Source: Bacteroidota bacterium
GTDB taxonomy: Bacteria > Bacteroidota > Bacteroidia > Chitinophagales > Chitinophagaceae
NCBI GenBank assembly: GCA_947457075.1
Contig: CANGUG010000007.1
Span: forward strand, 1 to 64,000
DNA length: 64,000 bases
Direction of reading: 5' to 3'
The stretch's first letter is position 1, and each line of letters opens with the position of its first letter. A model generated the notes under the pieces. It searched no databases. It saw nothing but the letters and a program-made list of their open reading frames with translations, and had not been told where the DNA came from. The position numbers and the translations under genes are program-made. Positions 39,198 through 47,682 of the stretch are shown here, one piece after another.

Positions 39198-39926
39198 ATG
39201 GCACTTGAATGGGTTGAAGCTGTGATTACAAAAATTGAAAATGAAACTCCAAATACAAAAAAGTTTTATTTCGAAATTCCTGCATTGAAAAAATTTGACT
39301 TTATCCCTGGGCAATTTGTTACCTTGGATTTACCCATTCATGAGCAAAAAAATAAACGTTGGAGAAGTTATTCAATTGCCTCAGCACCTAACGGAACCAA
39401 TACTTTTGAATTAATCATTGTTCATTTAGAAGGTGGCTTGGGTACTACTTATTTGTTTAACGAAGTTGCTGTTGGCACTAAAATTACCTTAAGGGGGCCA
39501 CAGGGTGTATTTACGCTTCCAAAGAATTTCGAGCATGATGTTTACTTTATTTGTACCGGTACTGGCATTGCTCCATTCAGGTCGATGATTAACTATATTC
39601 ATGAACATAAAATCCCACACAATAACATTCATTTAATTTTTGGATGTAGAAAATTTGAAGACGGATTATACATTGAAGAACTAAAAGCAATGGAAGCTAA
39701 AGAAGCAGGCTTTCATTTCCACCCTTGTTATTCAAGAGAAACAGAAGTGCCTGCAGGTTCCCATATTGGTTATGTACATCCCGTGTACCAAGAATTATTA
39801 AAGAATAATAAAGAAACAGCCCATGTATGGTTATGTGGCTGGAAGGCAATGATAGACGATGCACGTAAAAATATGGCGGAAATGGGCTTGGATAAAAAAC
39901 AAGTGCACTTCGAATCTTTCGGTTAA
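39198..39926 (+). CDS. Ferredoxin/flavodoxin--NAD(P)+ reductase-like FAD oxidoreductase
   Basis: A 242-residue member of the ferredoxin reductase superfamily. The FAD part carries RSYSIAS with PGQFVTLDLP upstream; the NAD(P) part has CTGTGIAPFRSMI, a mid-domain GCRK, and the C-terminal HVWLCGWKAMIDDA with the aromatic end FESFG. No iron-sulfur domain is fused, so it needs a separate electron carrier. It follows the subtilase closely and ends just before the 27-bp repeat array. Confidence 0.85.
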   Translation: MALEWVEAVITKIENETPNTKKFYFEIPALKKFDFIPGQFVTLDLPIHEQKNKRWRSYSIASAPNGTNTFELIIVHLEGGLGTTYLFNEVAVGTKITLRGPQGVFTLPKNFEHDVYFICTGTGIAPFRSMINYIHEHKIPHNNIHLIFGCRKFEDGLYIEELKAMEAKEAGFHFHPCYSRETEVPAGSHIGYVHPVYQELLKNNKETAHVWLCGWKAMIDDARKNMAEMGLDKKQVHFESFG

Positions 39927-39938
39927 GAAGCCGCGAAT

Positions 39939-40061
39939 GCGGCTGATGAATGCGGAAAAGTATACGCGGCTGATGAATGCGGAAAAGTATACGCGGCTGA
40001 TGAATGCGGAAAAGTATACGCGGCTGATGAATGCGGAAAAGTATACGCGGCTGATGAATGC
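39939..40061. repeat. 27-bp tandem repeat, four full copies and a partial fifth
   Basis: Units of GCGGCTGATGAATGCGGAAA plus AGTATAC start at 39939, 39966, 39993 and 40020; a 15-bp partial copy starts at 40047. Copies are identical as read. The period is nine codons, but the frame that stays open (MNAEKYTRL repeats) overlaps the end of the reductase and lacks a start signal. The array lies in the 3' untranslated region between the reductase stop and a shared terminator. Confidence 0.93.
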
Positions 40062-40071
40062 ACTACTCTAT

Positions 40072-40104
40072 AAAAAAGGCCTCGATTAATTCGAGGCCTT
40101 TTTT
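40072..40104. terminator. Bidirectional intrinsic terminator
   Basis: Stem GGCCTCGA with TCGAGGCC around TTAAT, flanked by A6 on the left and T6 on the right, so it can end transcripts from both the reductase (plus) and glyS (minus). Confidence 0.88.
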
Positions 40105-40128
40105 ATTTATGTACTATTATAACAAATA

Positions 40129-41577
40129 CTAGTTGATTGCTTCTAATACCAATGATTTTACTTTACTCATTGGGATACGCTCCTGGGTCATAGAATCACG
40201 ATGACGAATGGTAACGGTTCCATCTTCTTTTGTTTGATGATCGATGGTTACACAGAAAGGCGTACCTATTGCATCCTGGCGACGATAGCGCTTACCAATG
40301 GCATCTTTCTCTTCGTAAAAGCAATGGAAGGATTTTTTACACTCATCCATTAACTCTTTCGCTAATTCTGGTAGGCCATCTTTTTTTGTTAAAGGAAGTA
40401 TCGCTAATTTATTTGGAGCAATTTTGGCTGGCAAATGCAATACTACTCTTGAATCAGTAGTGCCGTCTTCCTTGTTAATTGTTTCTTCTTCGTATGAATT
40501 TGATAAAATCAATAAGAACATTCTATCCAAACCAATGGATGTTTCAATTACATAAGGAACATAATGTTGATTAATTTCTGTATCAAAGTATTGCATTTTC
40601 TTTTTGCTAAACTCCTGATGACGACTTAAATCAAAATCAGTTCTTGAATGAATACCCTCCACTTCCTTGAAGCCAAAAGGGAACTCATATTCAATATCCA
40701 AAGCTGCATCGGCATAATGCGCTAATTTAACGTGGTCATGAAAACGATATTTAGCTGCATCAATGCCTAAACTTAAATGCCATTGCATACGTTCATTTTT
40801 CCAATGTTCATACCATTCTTTTTGCGTGCCCGGCTTAATGAAAAATTGCATTTCCATTTGCTCAAATTCACGCATTCTAAATATAAACTGTCGTGCTACA
40901 ATCTCATTTCTAAATGCCTTTCCTGTTTGTGCAATACCAAAAGGAATTTTCATCCTTGCCGTTTTTTGCACATTCAAGAAATTAACAAAAATGCCTTGTG
41001 CCGTTTCGGGTCTTAAATAAATAGTATTTGCATCTTCGGCTACAGAACCTAATTCAGTAGAGAACATTAAATTAAACTGACGAATCTCTGTCCAATTGCC
41101 TGTACCACTAACACTACAATTTATTTTATGTGATTCAATTAATGATTTCAAGCCAGCAAAATCATCATTGGCCAATAAGGCGTCCATATCGGCAATTAAT
41201 TGATTAGCTCCAGCCTGATCTCCTTTCTCGATTAATTTTTCCGCATGACCTTCAATCAAATGATCTACTCGGTATCTTTTTTTACTATCCTTATTGTCAA
41301 TCAATGGATCACTAAAACTATCCACATGACCGCTTGCTTTCCAAGTAGTAGGATGCATAAAAATAGCCGCATCAATACCTACAATATTTTCATTCATTTG
41401 TGTCATGGAATTCCACCAGTAATCACGAATGTTCTTTTTTAATTGAGCGCCATAAGGACCGTAATCATATACGGCACTTAAACCGTCATAAATTTCACTG
41501 CTAGGGAATACAAAACCGTATTCTTTGGCATGTGATATAATTGCTTGTAATGTATTGTCTGTTGGGTTCTTGCTCAT
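40129..41577 (-). CDS. glyS: Glycine--tRNA ligase (single-chain type)
   Basis: Class II synthetase of 482 residues, the homodimeric kind rather than the alpha2beta2 form. Landmarks are YGFVFPSSEIYDGL, YDYGPYGAQLK, motif 2 around FRNEIVARQFIFRMREFEQMEMQFF, EGIHSRTDFDLSRH and motif 3 IETSIGLDRMFL, then the anticodon domain. Start MSKNPTDN at 41577 lies about 3 nt past the predicted transcription start; the in-frame TTG at 41586 is inside the -7 box. Confidence 0.96.
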   Translation of the reverse strand: MSKNPTDNTLQAIISHAKEYGFVFPSSEIYDGLSAVYDYGPYGAQLKKNIRDYWWNSMTQMNENIVGIDAAIFMHPTTWKASGHVDSFSDPLIDNKDSKKRYRVDHLIEGHAEKLIEKGDQAGANQLIADMDALLANDDFAGLKSLIESHKINCSVSGTGNWTEIRQFNLMFSTELGSVAEDANTIYLRPETAQGIFVNFLNVQKTARMKIPFGIAQTGKAFRNEIVARQFIFRMREFEQMEMQFFIKPGTQKEWYEHWKNERMQWHLSLGIDAAKYRFHDHVKLAHYADAALDIEYEFPFGFKEVEGIHSRTDFDLSRHQEFSKKKMQYFDTEINQHYVPYVIETSIGLDRMFLLILSNSYEEETINKEDGTTDSRVVLHLPAKIAPNKLAILPLTKKDGLPELAKELMDECKKSFHCFYEEKDAIGKRYRRQDAIGTPFCVTIDHQTKEDGTVTIRHRDSMTQERIPMSKVKSLVLEAIN

Positions 41578-41583
41578 AGTGGG

Positions 41584-41591
41584 CAAAGATA
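41584..41591 (-). promoter_or_regulatory. -7 promoter box of glyS
   Basis: TATCTTTG on the minus strand, 6 nt before the ATG; predicted leader about 3 nt. Confidence 0.6.
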
Positions 41592-41603
41592 AGGAGTAAT
41601 CAA

Positions 41604-41945
41604 TTATCGATGTAATTTTTCGTTGTTTTGATGGCGCGTCGCGTCCCTATTGGTTTTCTTCTGCATATTTTTCTCTAAAGCACTCGCTAAATCAACGCCG
41701 GTTTGATTTGCTAAACAGATTAAAACAAATAAAACATCCGCCATTTCATCGGCCAACAATAGTTCTTCTTCCTTGTTTTTAAAGGACTGATCACCATACT
41801 TACGCACCATAATTCTAGAAAGCTCCCCCACTTCTTCCATGAGTATACCCAAATTAGTGAGTTCACTAAAATATTTAACGCCCACCGTTTTAATCCATTG
41901 ATCTACTTGTTCCTGTGTTTGTTGTAGGGTTATATTATTTGACAT
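41604..41945 (-). CDS. MazG-like nucleotide pyrophosphohydrolase
   Basis: A 113-residue all-helical protein with the MazG/NTP-PPase metal motif: EEVGELSR in the first helix pair and LADEMADVLFVLI in the second. These enzymes hydrolyse non-standard or stress nucleoside triphosphates to monophosphates. It lies between dtd and glyS on the same strand (gaps of 67 and 17 bp), so it shares a neighbourhood with tRNA quality control. Confidence 0.85.
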   Translation of the reverse strand: MSNNITLQQTQEQVDQWIKTVGVKYFSELTNLGILMEEVGELSRIMVRKYGDQSFKNKEEELLLADEMADVLFVLICLANQTGVDLASALEKNMQKKTNRDATRHQNNEKLHR

Positions 41946-42012
41946 ATTCGATGATTGATTTTTTCTTATTTGTTTTTTATATCAACGCTGTTTTACTATT
42001 TATAGCATTTCC

Positions 42013-42465
42013 TTATTCTTTATTTTTTGAATCAATGGTGATCGTCACAGGACCATCATTAATTAAAGCCACTTTCATATCCGCCCCAAAACTTCCAGTT
42101 TGAATGGAGGCTCCTAAATCTTTTTCCAACTGAAGAATCATTTGTTCATAAAGGGGTATGGAAATATCCGGCTTTGCCGCTGCAATATAAGAAGGCCTAT
42201 TCCCTTTTTTAGTAGAGGCATGTAAAGTAAATTGGCTCACCAGTAATATGCCGCCTCCAACTTCCAATAGGCTTTTATTCATAACCCCCGCTTCATCCTC
42301 AAAAATGCGCATGTTTACGATTTTATTTGAAAGCCATTCGATGTCCGTTGTATCATCCTCATTTACAATTCCAACGAGCACCATTAACCCCTTTTGGATT
42401 TGACCAATAACAGTACCGTCCACGGTCACACTTGCCTCCAAAACCCTTTGAATTACCACTCTCAT
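42013..42465 (-). CDS. dtd: D-aminoacyl-tRNA deacylase
   Basis: Removes D-amino acids (and glycine mischarged on tRNA-Ala) from tRNA. The 150-residue protein has both active-site motifs, SQFTLHASTKKGNRPSY and NDGPVTITID, at the expected places. It is the first of three minus-strand genes dtd, MazG-like and glyS; pairing with glyS is fitting because Dtd acts on glycyl-tRNAs. Confidence 0.95.
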   Translation of the reverse strand: MRVVIQRVLEASVTVDGTVIGQIQKGLMVLVGIVNEDDTTDIEWLSNKIVNMRIFEDEAGVMNKSLLEVGGGILLVSQFTLHASTKKGNRPSYIAAAKPDISIPLYEQMILQLEKDLGASIQTGSFGADMKVALINDGPVTITIDSKNKE

Positions 42466-42532
42466 ACATTCGGTTTTATGCCATGAAGATAAACAAAACT
42501 ATTTTCACTAATTTAGCTGTAATTTCAATCCC

Positions 42533-44023
42533 TTGAGCAGTATAAAAAAATTAGCAGGTCAAACCATGTGGTATGGATTAAGTTCCATAGCAGCTCGTTT
42601 TATTAGCTATTTACTGACCCCTTATTTAACATTTAAGCTGACCGAAGCGGCTTATGGGGAGCAGGCCATCGTCTATTCATTTATTCCTTTTTTAAACGTC
42701 ATTGTTACCCATGGAATGGAAACGGCCTATTTCAGATTTGGCTCCAAGGAAAATGAGGAAAAAATATACCATACAAGTAGTATTTCCATGATCATGGTTA
42801 CTACCATTTTGGTAAGTTGCTTATTAATTGGTGCCGCACCTATTGCTAATTTATTGCAAATAAATTTACACCCCGAGTATATAAAGCTAATTGCATGGGT
42901 AGTGGCTTTAGATGCGCTAACCACCATTCCTTTTGCTAGATTAAGATTAGAAGGCAAACCCAAAAAATATGCATTCATCAAAGTAGGTGGAATACTTATA
43001 AATATTGCGGCCACTTATGCGCTAATTAGTCTCTTACCTGAATACGCAAAAACGCATAAAGAAAGTTTCATAGCAAGTTTAAACAAGGAAGGGTTTGAAG
43101 TGGGCTATATTTTAATAGCCAATATTTTACAAAATGTATTTGTTTTATTGTTGTTGCAAAAAGAAATTCGAGCATTGCGTTTGAATATTGATTTTAAGTT
43201 ATGGAGCCAAATGATGCTATATGCCCTACCCTTAATTTTAGTGGGATTCGGTGGCATGATTAATGAAACCATGGACCGCATCATGTTAGGCTGGTGGGCG
43301 AATGGCGGCAGTCCTGAAGCCAATAAGGAATTGGTGGGTATTTATAGCGCTTGTTATAAATTAGCCATTTTAATTACCATCTCCATACAGGCATTTAGAA
43401 TGGGTGCCGAGCCCTTCTTTTTTAAACAGGCTCAATCTGAAAATGCACAAAAAACATACGCTAGGGTCATGAAATTTTTTGTAATTACCTTATGCATTAT
43501 GTTTTTAGGAGTGGTCTTATACTTGGATATTTGGAAATTATTTATTCGCAAACCATCCATGTATGTTGGCTTGCGGGTAGTGCCAATTTTACTTATCGCC
43601 AATATGTTTTTAGGCGTTTATTATAACTTAAGTATATGGTATAAACTCAGCAATAAAACCATGGCTGGGGCTTGGATTACTTTATTGGGTGCCGTAATTA
43701 CTATAGCTATTAATTTTTTACTCATTCCTCGATTTGGCTATATGGCAAGCGCATGGGCAACCTTTTTTTGTTATGGCACAATGATGGTTGTAAGTTATAA
43801 ATGGGGGCAAAAAGTGTATTATGTACCCTATGCCACCAAAAAGCTCATTGCTTATTTTGTAATTGCACTTTTATTATATGGTATTAATTTATGCATACTT
43901 TGGATATCCAATAATACTGCTTTCAATTATTTATTTGCAACTATATTGCTAGTTGGATTTATTGCATTTGTTGCAAGAATTGAAAAGAAAGAATTGAATT
44001 TAATTTTTAATAAAAAAATATAA
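42533..44023 (+). CDS. Polysaccharide flippase (Wzx/MATE-like, 12-14 membrane helices)
   Basis: A 496-residue integral membrane protein of the MVF/MATE superfamily, likely moving lipid-linked glycans across the inner membrane. The N-terminus (SSIKKLAGQTMWYGLSSIAARF) is typical of Bacteroidota O-antigen flippases, followed by helices throughout. The start is TTG at 42533; the next ATG would remove the amphipathic N-terminal segment. No glycosyltransferases are nearby, so the glycan is unknown. Its TAA overlaps the msrC ATG by one base. Confidence 0.85.
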   Translation: MSSIKKLAGQTMWYGLSSIAARFISYLLTPYLTFKLTEAAYGEQAIVYSFIPFLNVIVTHGMETAYFRFGSKENEEKIYHTSSISMIMVTTILVSCLLIGAAPIANLLQINLHPEYIKLIAWVVALDALTTIPFARLRLEGKPKKYAFIKVGGILINIAATYALISLLPEYAKTHKESFIASLNKEGFEVGYILIANILQNVFVLLLLQKEIRALRLNIDFKLWSQMMLYALPLILVGFGGMINETMDRIMLGWWANGGSPEANKELVGIYSACYKLAILITISIQAFRMGAEPFFFKQAQSENAQKTYARVMKFFVITLCIMFLGVVLYLDIWKLFIRKPSMYVGLRVVPILLIANMFLGVYYNLSIWYKLSNKTMAGAWITLLGAVITIAINFLLIPRFGYMASAWATFFCYGTMMVVSYKWGQKVYYVPYATKKLIAYFVIALLLYGINLCILWISNNTAFNYLFATILLVGFIAFVARIEKKELNLIFNKKI

Positions 44024-44493
44024 TGGCGGAAGATTTAAGCATTTTAAAAGGAAGTAAACAAGCACAATACGAATCCCTTATTCCACAAATTGAAGGATTG
44101 TTAATGGGTGAAACTAACTTAGTGGCAAACCTTGCCAATATTAGTGCGGCTTTAAAAGAACAATTCAACTGGTGGTGGGTAGGTTTTTATTGGGTACATG
44201 ACAATGAATTAGTACTGGCTCCCTTTCAAGGACCTGTGGCTTGCACTAGAATAAAAAAAGGTCGGGGAGTTTGCGGTGGCGCATGGGAACAAGGAAAAAC
44301 ATTGATTGTGGAAGATGTTGAAAAATTCCCTGGTCATATTGCCTGCAGCAGTGCTTCAAAATCTGAAATTGTAGTCCCCGTAATCAAAGAGGGTCAAATT
44401 GTGGGCGTATTGGACGTTGACAGTGAACTACTTGCACATTTCGACGAAACCGACCAGCTTTACTTAGAAAAAATCGTCGGATTGATCCCATAA
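44023..44493 (+). CDS. msrC: Free methionine-(R)-sulfoxide reductase (GAF type)
   Basis: Reduces free methionine-R-sulfoxide. The 156-residue single GAF domain keeps the three cysteines at 74, 84 and 108, the same spacing (10 and 24) as Cys84, Cys94 and Cys118 of the E. coli enzyme, plus the substrate pocket segment WWWVGFYWV and the closing VGVLDVDSELLAHFDE. The start codon overlaps the flippase stop (TAATG), implying translational coupling. Confidence 0.93.
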   Translation: MAEDLSILKGSKQAQYESLIPQIEGLLMGETNLVANLANISAALKEQFNWWWVGFYWVHDNELVLAPFQGPVACTRIKKGRGVCGGAWEQGKTLIVEDVEKFPGHIACSSASKSEIVVPVIKEGQIVGVLDVDSELLAHFDETDQLYLEKIVGLIP

Positions 44494-44528
44494 GCCTAAA
44501 AAGTACCTGAAAAATTAAAAAAATCAAT

Positions 44529-44536
44529 TAAGTTTG
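44529..44536 (+). promoter_or_regulatory. -7 promoter box of tRNA-Leu
   Basis: TAAGTTTG followed by CAACCCCTAA and then the tRNA, nearly the same as in front of tRNA-Ser. Confidence 0.65.
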
Positions 44537-44546
44537 CAACCCCTAA

Positions 44547-44628
44547 GCGGATGTGGCGAAATTGGCAGACGCACTAGACTTAGGATCTAGCGCCGCGAGG
44601 CGTGTGGGTTCGACCCCCTCCATCCGCA
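44547..44628 (+). tRNA. tRNA-Leu (anticodon TAG)
   Basis: An 82-nt class II tRNA. Acceptor GCGGATG pairs with CATCCGC (44621-44627), discriminator A44628. Anticodon stem CTAGA/TCTAG holds loop CTTAGGA, so the anticodon is TAG. A short variable arm (CGCC-GCGA-GGCG) and T arm with GTTCGAC follow. CCA is not encoded. Confidence 0.96.
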
Positions 44629-44638
44629 CAGAAATAAC

Positions 44639-44677
44639 AAAAAGGCCCTTTTCTAGCTAAGAAGAGGGCTTTTTCTT
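44639..44677 (+). terminator. Intrinsic terminator of tRNA-Leu
   Basis: A 12-bp stem with two G-T pairs (AGGCCCTTTTCT with AGAAGAGGGCTT) around AGCTA, followed by TTTTTC. Confidence 0.82.
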
Positions 44678-44710
44678 TGGGAAAACCTCCCCTTTTTAGT
44701 CGTAAAAACC

Positions 44711-44718
44711 TACCTTTG
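44711..44718 (+). promoter_or_regulatory. -7 promoter box of tig
   Basis: TACCTTTG; transcription start near 44722 gives a leader of about 38 nt before the ATG at 44760. Confidence 0.6.
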
Positions 44719-44759
44719 CCCCCCTTAAACACTACAAATAAGTAGAAAAAAGAAAGAAT

Positions 44760-46121
44760 ATGGCAACGATAAAAAGAAGCAACATTGCACCCTTAAATGA
44801 CAAATTAACTGTCACCATCGCTAAAGAAGACTACCTAAAAGGTTTTGAAACCAGCCTTAAGAAGTATTCAAAAACAGCAAATATTCCAGGATTTAGAAAA
44901 GGAATGGTTCCTGCTGGATTAATTAAAAAAATGTATGGACAATCTGTTTTCCAAGACGAAGTAATTAAGACCGTGGAAAACGAAATGAACCAATATATAG
45001 CGAAAGAAAAATTAGAAATTTTTGCGCAGCCCCTACCAATGACTTCCGAATTTCCTACTATGGATGTAAATAATCCAAGTAGTTATGATTTTTCATTTGA
45101 AGTAGGTTTAAAACCTAGTTTCACCATTGACACAAAAGGCATTAAAGCAACTCGTTATAAAATTGAAGTAACTGACGAAATGATCAACGCAGAAGTAGAG
45201 CGTTTACAAATTCGCAACGGAAATATGACAGAGCCAGAACTTGCAGAAAGCGAGGAAAATGTATTGAATGTTACTTTCACAGAATCAGACAAAGATGGCA
45301 ACACCATTGAAGGTGGTTTGTCAAAAGACAACTCATTATTGATTAAATATTTTGCAGCAAAAGCAAGAAAACAATTTATAGGAAAGAAAAATGGCGATAC
45401 TGCTACAATTCAATTGAGCAAGGCATTTGAGGAAAAAGAATTGGATATTATTTTAGCGGATTTAGGCCTAACTAAGGAAGAGGCTGACAAGTTCTTTACC
45501 CTCACTATCACTAAAGTGGGTATGGTAGAAAAAGCAGCTTTGGATGAAACACTATTCACTGTAACCTACCCTAATCAAACCATAAAAACCGAGGCTGAAT
45601 TTAAAGAAGCCATTAAAAAAGACATTGAAGGTTATTATGATCAACAAGCACGTAACCAAGTGCATGACCAAATTTACCATGCATTAATTGACAATACCAA
45701 GATGGATTTTCCAACTGACTTTTTAAAGCGTTGGTTACAAAATGGTGGCGAAAAACAAAGAACGGCAGAAGAAGCAGAAAAAGAATACCCTGTATTCCAA
45801 GACCAATTAAAATGGACTTTAATTAGTACCCAATTAATTGCTGATCATAAAATTGAAGTGGTTGCTGAAGACTTAAAAGCCTTTGCAAAACAACAATTAA
45901 TGAGCTACATGGGAGGTCAATTAGGCGCATTGGGTGACAATGACAAATGGCTAGAGGACTATGCTGCTAGAATGATGCAGGATAGAAAGTTTGTAGAGGA
46001 TAGTTACCACCGCATTAGTACTGACAAATTGTTCCAAGCAATCGAAGGGGATGTGAAGGCAAAAGAAGAAAAAATTAGCGCCGAAAAATTTGCTGAAAAA
46101 TTACAACACCACCATCACTAA
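44760..46121 (+). CDS. tig: Trigger factor (ribosome-associated chaperone)
   Basis: A 453-residue chaperone acting on nascent chains. The N-terminal ribosome-binding domain has the family signature PGFRKGMVPAGLIKKMYG (E. coli FRK region). The middle FKBP-like domain (about 160-255) is present but diverged, and the long helical C-terminal arm follows. The last four residues are all histidine (KLQHHHH). It is followed by its own terminator and then clpP, clpP and clpX, the conserved neighbourhood. Confidence 0.92.
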   Translation: MATIKRSNIAPLNDKLTVTIAKEDYLKGFETSLKKYSKTANIPGFRKGMVPAGLIKKMYGQSVFQDEVIKTVENEMNQYIAKEKLEIFAQPLPMTSEFPTMDVNNPSSYDFSFEVGLKPSFTIDTKGIKATRYKIEVTDEMINAEVERLQIRNGNMTEPELAESEENVLNVTFTESDKDGNTIEGGLSKDNSLLIKYFAAKARKQFIGKKNGDTATIQLSKAFEEKELDIILADLGLTKEEADKFFTLTITKVGMVEKAALDETLFTVTYPNQTIKTEAEFKEAIKKDIEGYYDQQARNQVHDQIYHALIDNTKMDFPTDFLKRWLQNGGEKQRTAEEAEKEYPVFQDQLKWTLISTQLIADHKIEVVAEDLKAFAKQQLMSYMGGQLGALGDNDKWLEDYAARMMQDRKFVEDSYHRISTDKLFQAIEGDVKAKEEKISAEKFAEKLQHHHH

Positions 46122-46162
46122 TTGCTGAATTAGCCAATAAATAGCTATTTAACTGATATTCA

Positions 46163-46196
46163 AGACCCTCCCTACTTAGGAAGGGTCTTTTTTTTT
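46163..46196 (+). terminator. Intrinsic terminator after tig
   Basis: Stem GACCCTCCCT with AGGAAGGGTC (one mismatch) around ACTT, then nine or more T. It separates tig from the clpP-clpP-clpX unit. Confidence 0.82.
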
Positions 46197-46251
46197 ACCC
46201 ATTTAAGGCAAGTTTGGCACTCTTTTTGCACTAGCTTAGGCGAATAGGTTT

Positions 46252-46259
46252 TACCTTTA
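46252..46259 (+). promoter_or_regulatory. Probable -7 box of the clpP-clpP-clpX unit
   Basis: TACCTTTA, one mismatch from TAnnTTTG, with TTTTTG ending at 46228 about 23 bp upstream as a -33-like element. Confidence 0.45.
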
Positions 46260-46280
46260 CTTTATTAGAAAAATAAACAT

Positions 46281-46967
46281 ATGAACTTAGGAAAAGAATT
46301 TGAAAAGTATGCTGTTAAACACCGTGGTATCAGCAGTAACAGTTTACATCAATACCAAAACAGTGTAACGAACCTTACCCCTTATATTATTGAAGAAAGA
46401 CCCATGAATGTGGCCAGCATGGATGTATTTAGCCGCTTAATGATGGACAGGATCATTTTTCTAGGAGAAGGTATCAACGACTATGTAGCCAATATTGTAA
46501 CAGCACAGTTGTTGTTTTTAGAAAGCACCGATAGAACCAAGGATATTCAAATGTACATCAACAGCCCAGGCGGAAGCGTTTATGCTGGATTAGGCATTTA
46601 TGATACTATGCAATTCATTAGTCCCGACGTGGCCACTATATGTACCGGCATGGCGGCGAGCATGGGTGCCATTTTATTGTGTGCTGGTGTAGAAGGTAAG
46701 AGAACTGCTTTAAAGCACAGTCGTATCATGTTGCACCAACCTAGTGGTGCGATCGGTGGTCAAGCAACTGATATTGAAATTACTGCAAGAGAAATTAAAA
46801 AATTGAAGCATGAGCTGTATGAAGTAATTGCAATACACACCCATAAGGAAGTGGAGGTCGTAGCCAAGGATTGTGATAGAGATTTTTGGATGACTGCTGC
46901 AGAAGGTAAAGCATATGGATTGGTGGACGAAGTTTTATTAACCAACCCAAGAAAATTAAAGAAGTAG
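46281..46967 (+). CDS. clpP: ATP-dependent Clp protease proteolytic subunit, first paralogue
   Basis: Serine protease subunit of 228 residues. The triad is Ser127 (GMAASMGA), His152 (MLHQPSG) and the Asp of DRDFW (about 201). It has a 40-residue N-terminal extension before the usual ClpP start, and the basic C-terminus NPRKLKK. It is followed 59 bp later by a second clpP. Two paralogues could form mixed tetradecamers. Confidence 0.95.
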   Translation: MNLGKEFEKYAVKHRGISSNSLHQYQNSVTNLTPYIIEERPMNVASMDVFSRLMMDRIIFLGEGINDYVANIVTAQLLFLESTDRTKDIQMYINSPGGSVYAGLGIYDTMQFISPDVATICTGMAASMGAILLCAGVEGKRTALKHSRIMLHQPSGAIGGQATDIEITAREIKKLKHELYEVIAIHTHKEVEVVAKDCDRDFWMTAAEGKAYGLVDEVLLTNPRKLKK

Positions 46968-47026
46968 TCACTAGACCACTCTTCAGGTGGTAGAATAATA
47001 ATTAAATAATTTTTCAAATTGAAAAT

Positions 47027-47650
47027 ATGATACTGAATAAAAGTTTTTTAATGGAGGACGAGGAAGCACCAAAAGGCGATAAAAAAGAGGACAATGCACC
47101 AGGGTTCTTAAATAAAAAAATGGAGCAAATCTTTTTTGAAAAAAGATCCATTTATTTATGGGGTCAAGTGGATGATAAGTCCGCGAAAGATATTGTGACC
47201 AAACTTTTATTATTAGATGCGGACAAGCCAGGGGCTGAAATTAATTTTTATATCAACAGCCCAGGTGGTGTGGTAACAAGTGGCATGGTGATGTTTGATA
47301 CCATGAACCTAATTAAAAGTCCAGTGCATACCATTTGTATGGGACTTGCCGCAAGTATGGGTTCCATTTTATTAAGCATGGGGGAGAAAGGGAAGCGTTC
47401 TATTTTCCCACATGGCGAAGTAATGATTCACCAACCAAGCTTAGGTGGATATTACCAAGCAACGAGTGCCGACATTGAAATCCAAGCTGAACAAATTAGA
47501 AAAACAAAAGAATTAGGTGCACAAATATTAGCAAGAAATTGCAATAAGTCAATGGAACAAATCATGGCCGATTTTGATAGAGATTATTGGATGAATGCTG
47601 AGGAAGCAGTTGCCTACGGTATTGTAGACAAGATTGCGAAAACTTTATAG
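47027..47650 (+). CDS. clpP: ATP-dependent Clp protease proteolytic subunit, second paralogue
   Basis: A 207-residue ClpP with Ser110 (GLAASMGS), His135 (MIHQPSLGG) and Asp in DRDYW. It differs clearly from the upstream copy: an acidic N-terminal segment (MEDEEAPKGDKKED) replaces the extension, and helix E reads IEIQAEQIRKTKEL. It is therefore a diverged paralogue rather than a recent duplicate. It lies 32 bp before clpX on the same strand. Confidence 0.95.
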   Translation: MILNKSFLMEDEEAPKGDKKEDNAPGFLNKKMEQIFFEKRSIYLWGQVDDKSAKDIVTKLLLLDADKPGAEINFYINSPGGVVTSGMVMFDTMNLIKSPVHTICMGLAASMGSILLSMGEKGKRSIFPHGEVMIHQPSLGGYYQATSADIEIQAEQIRKTKELGAQILARNCNKSMEQIMADFDRDYWMNAEEAVAYGIVDKIAKTL

Positions 47651-47682
47651 TACAGTTGATAATTTATTAAAGAAAATTAAAG

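Noticed and set aside
39939-40061. Hammerhead-ribozyme-like core (CTGATGA followed by GAAA) in each 27-bp unit
   Set aside because: Only 5 nt lie between CTGATGA and GAAA, too few for stem II, and I see no pairing for stems I and III or a proper cleavage triplet.
39859-40089. Open frame encoding MNAEKYTRL repeats across the 27-bp array
   Set aside because: It overlaps the end of the reductase in another frame, lacks a start signal and is open only because the repeat period is a multiple of three.
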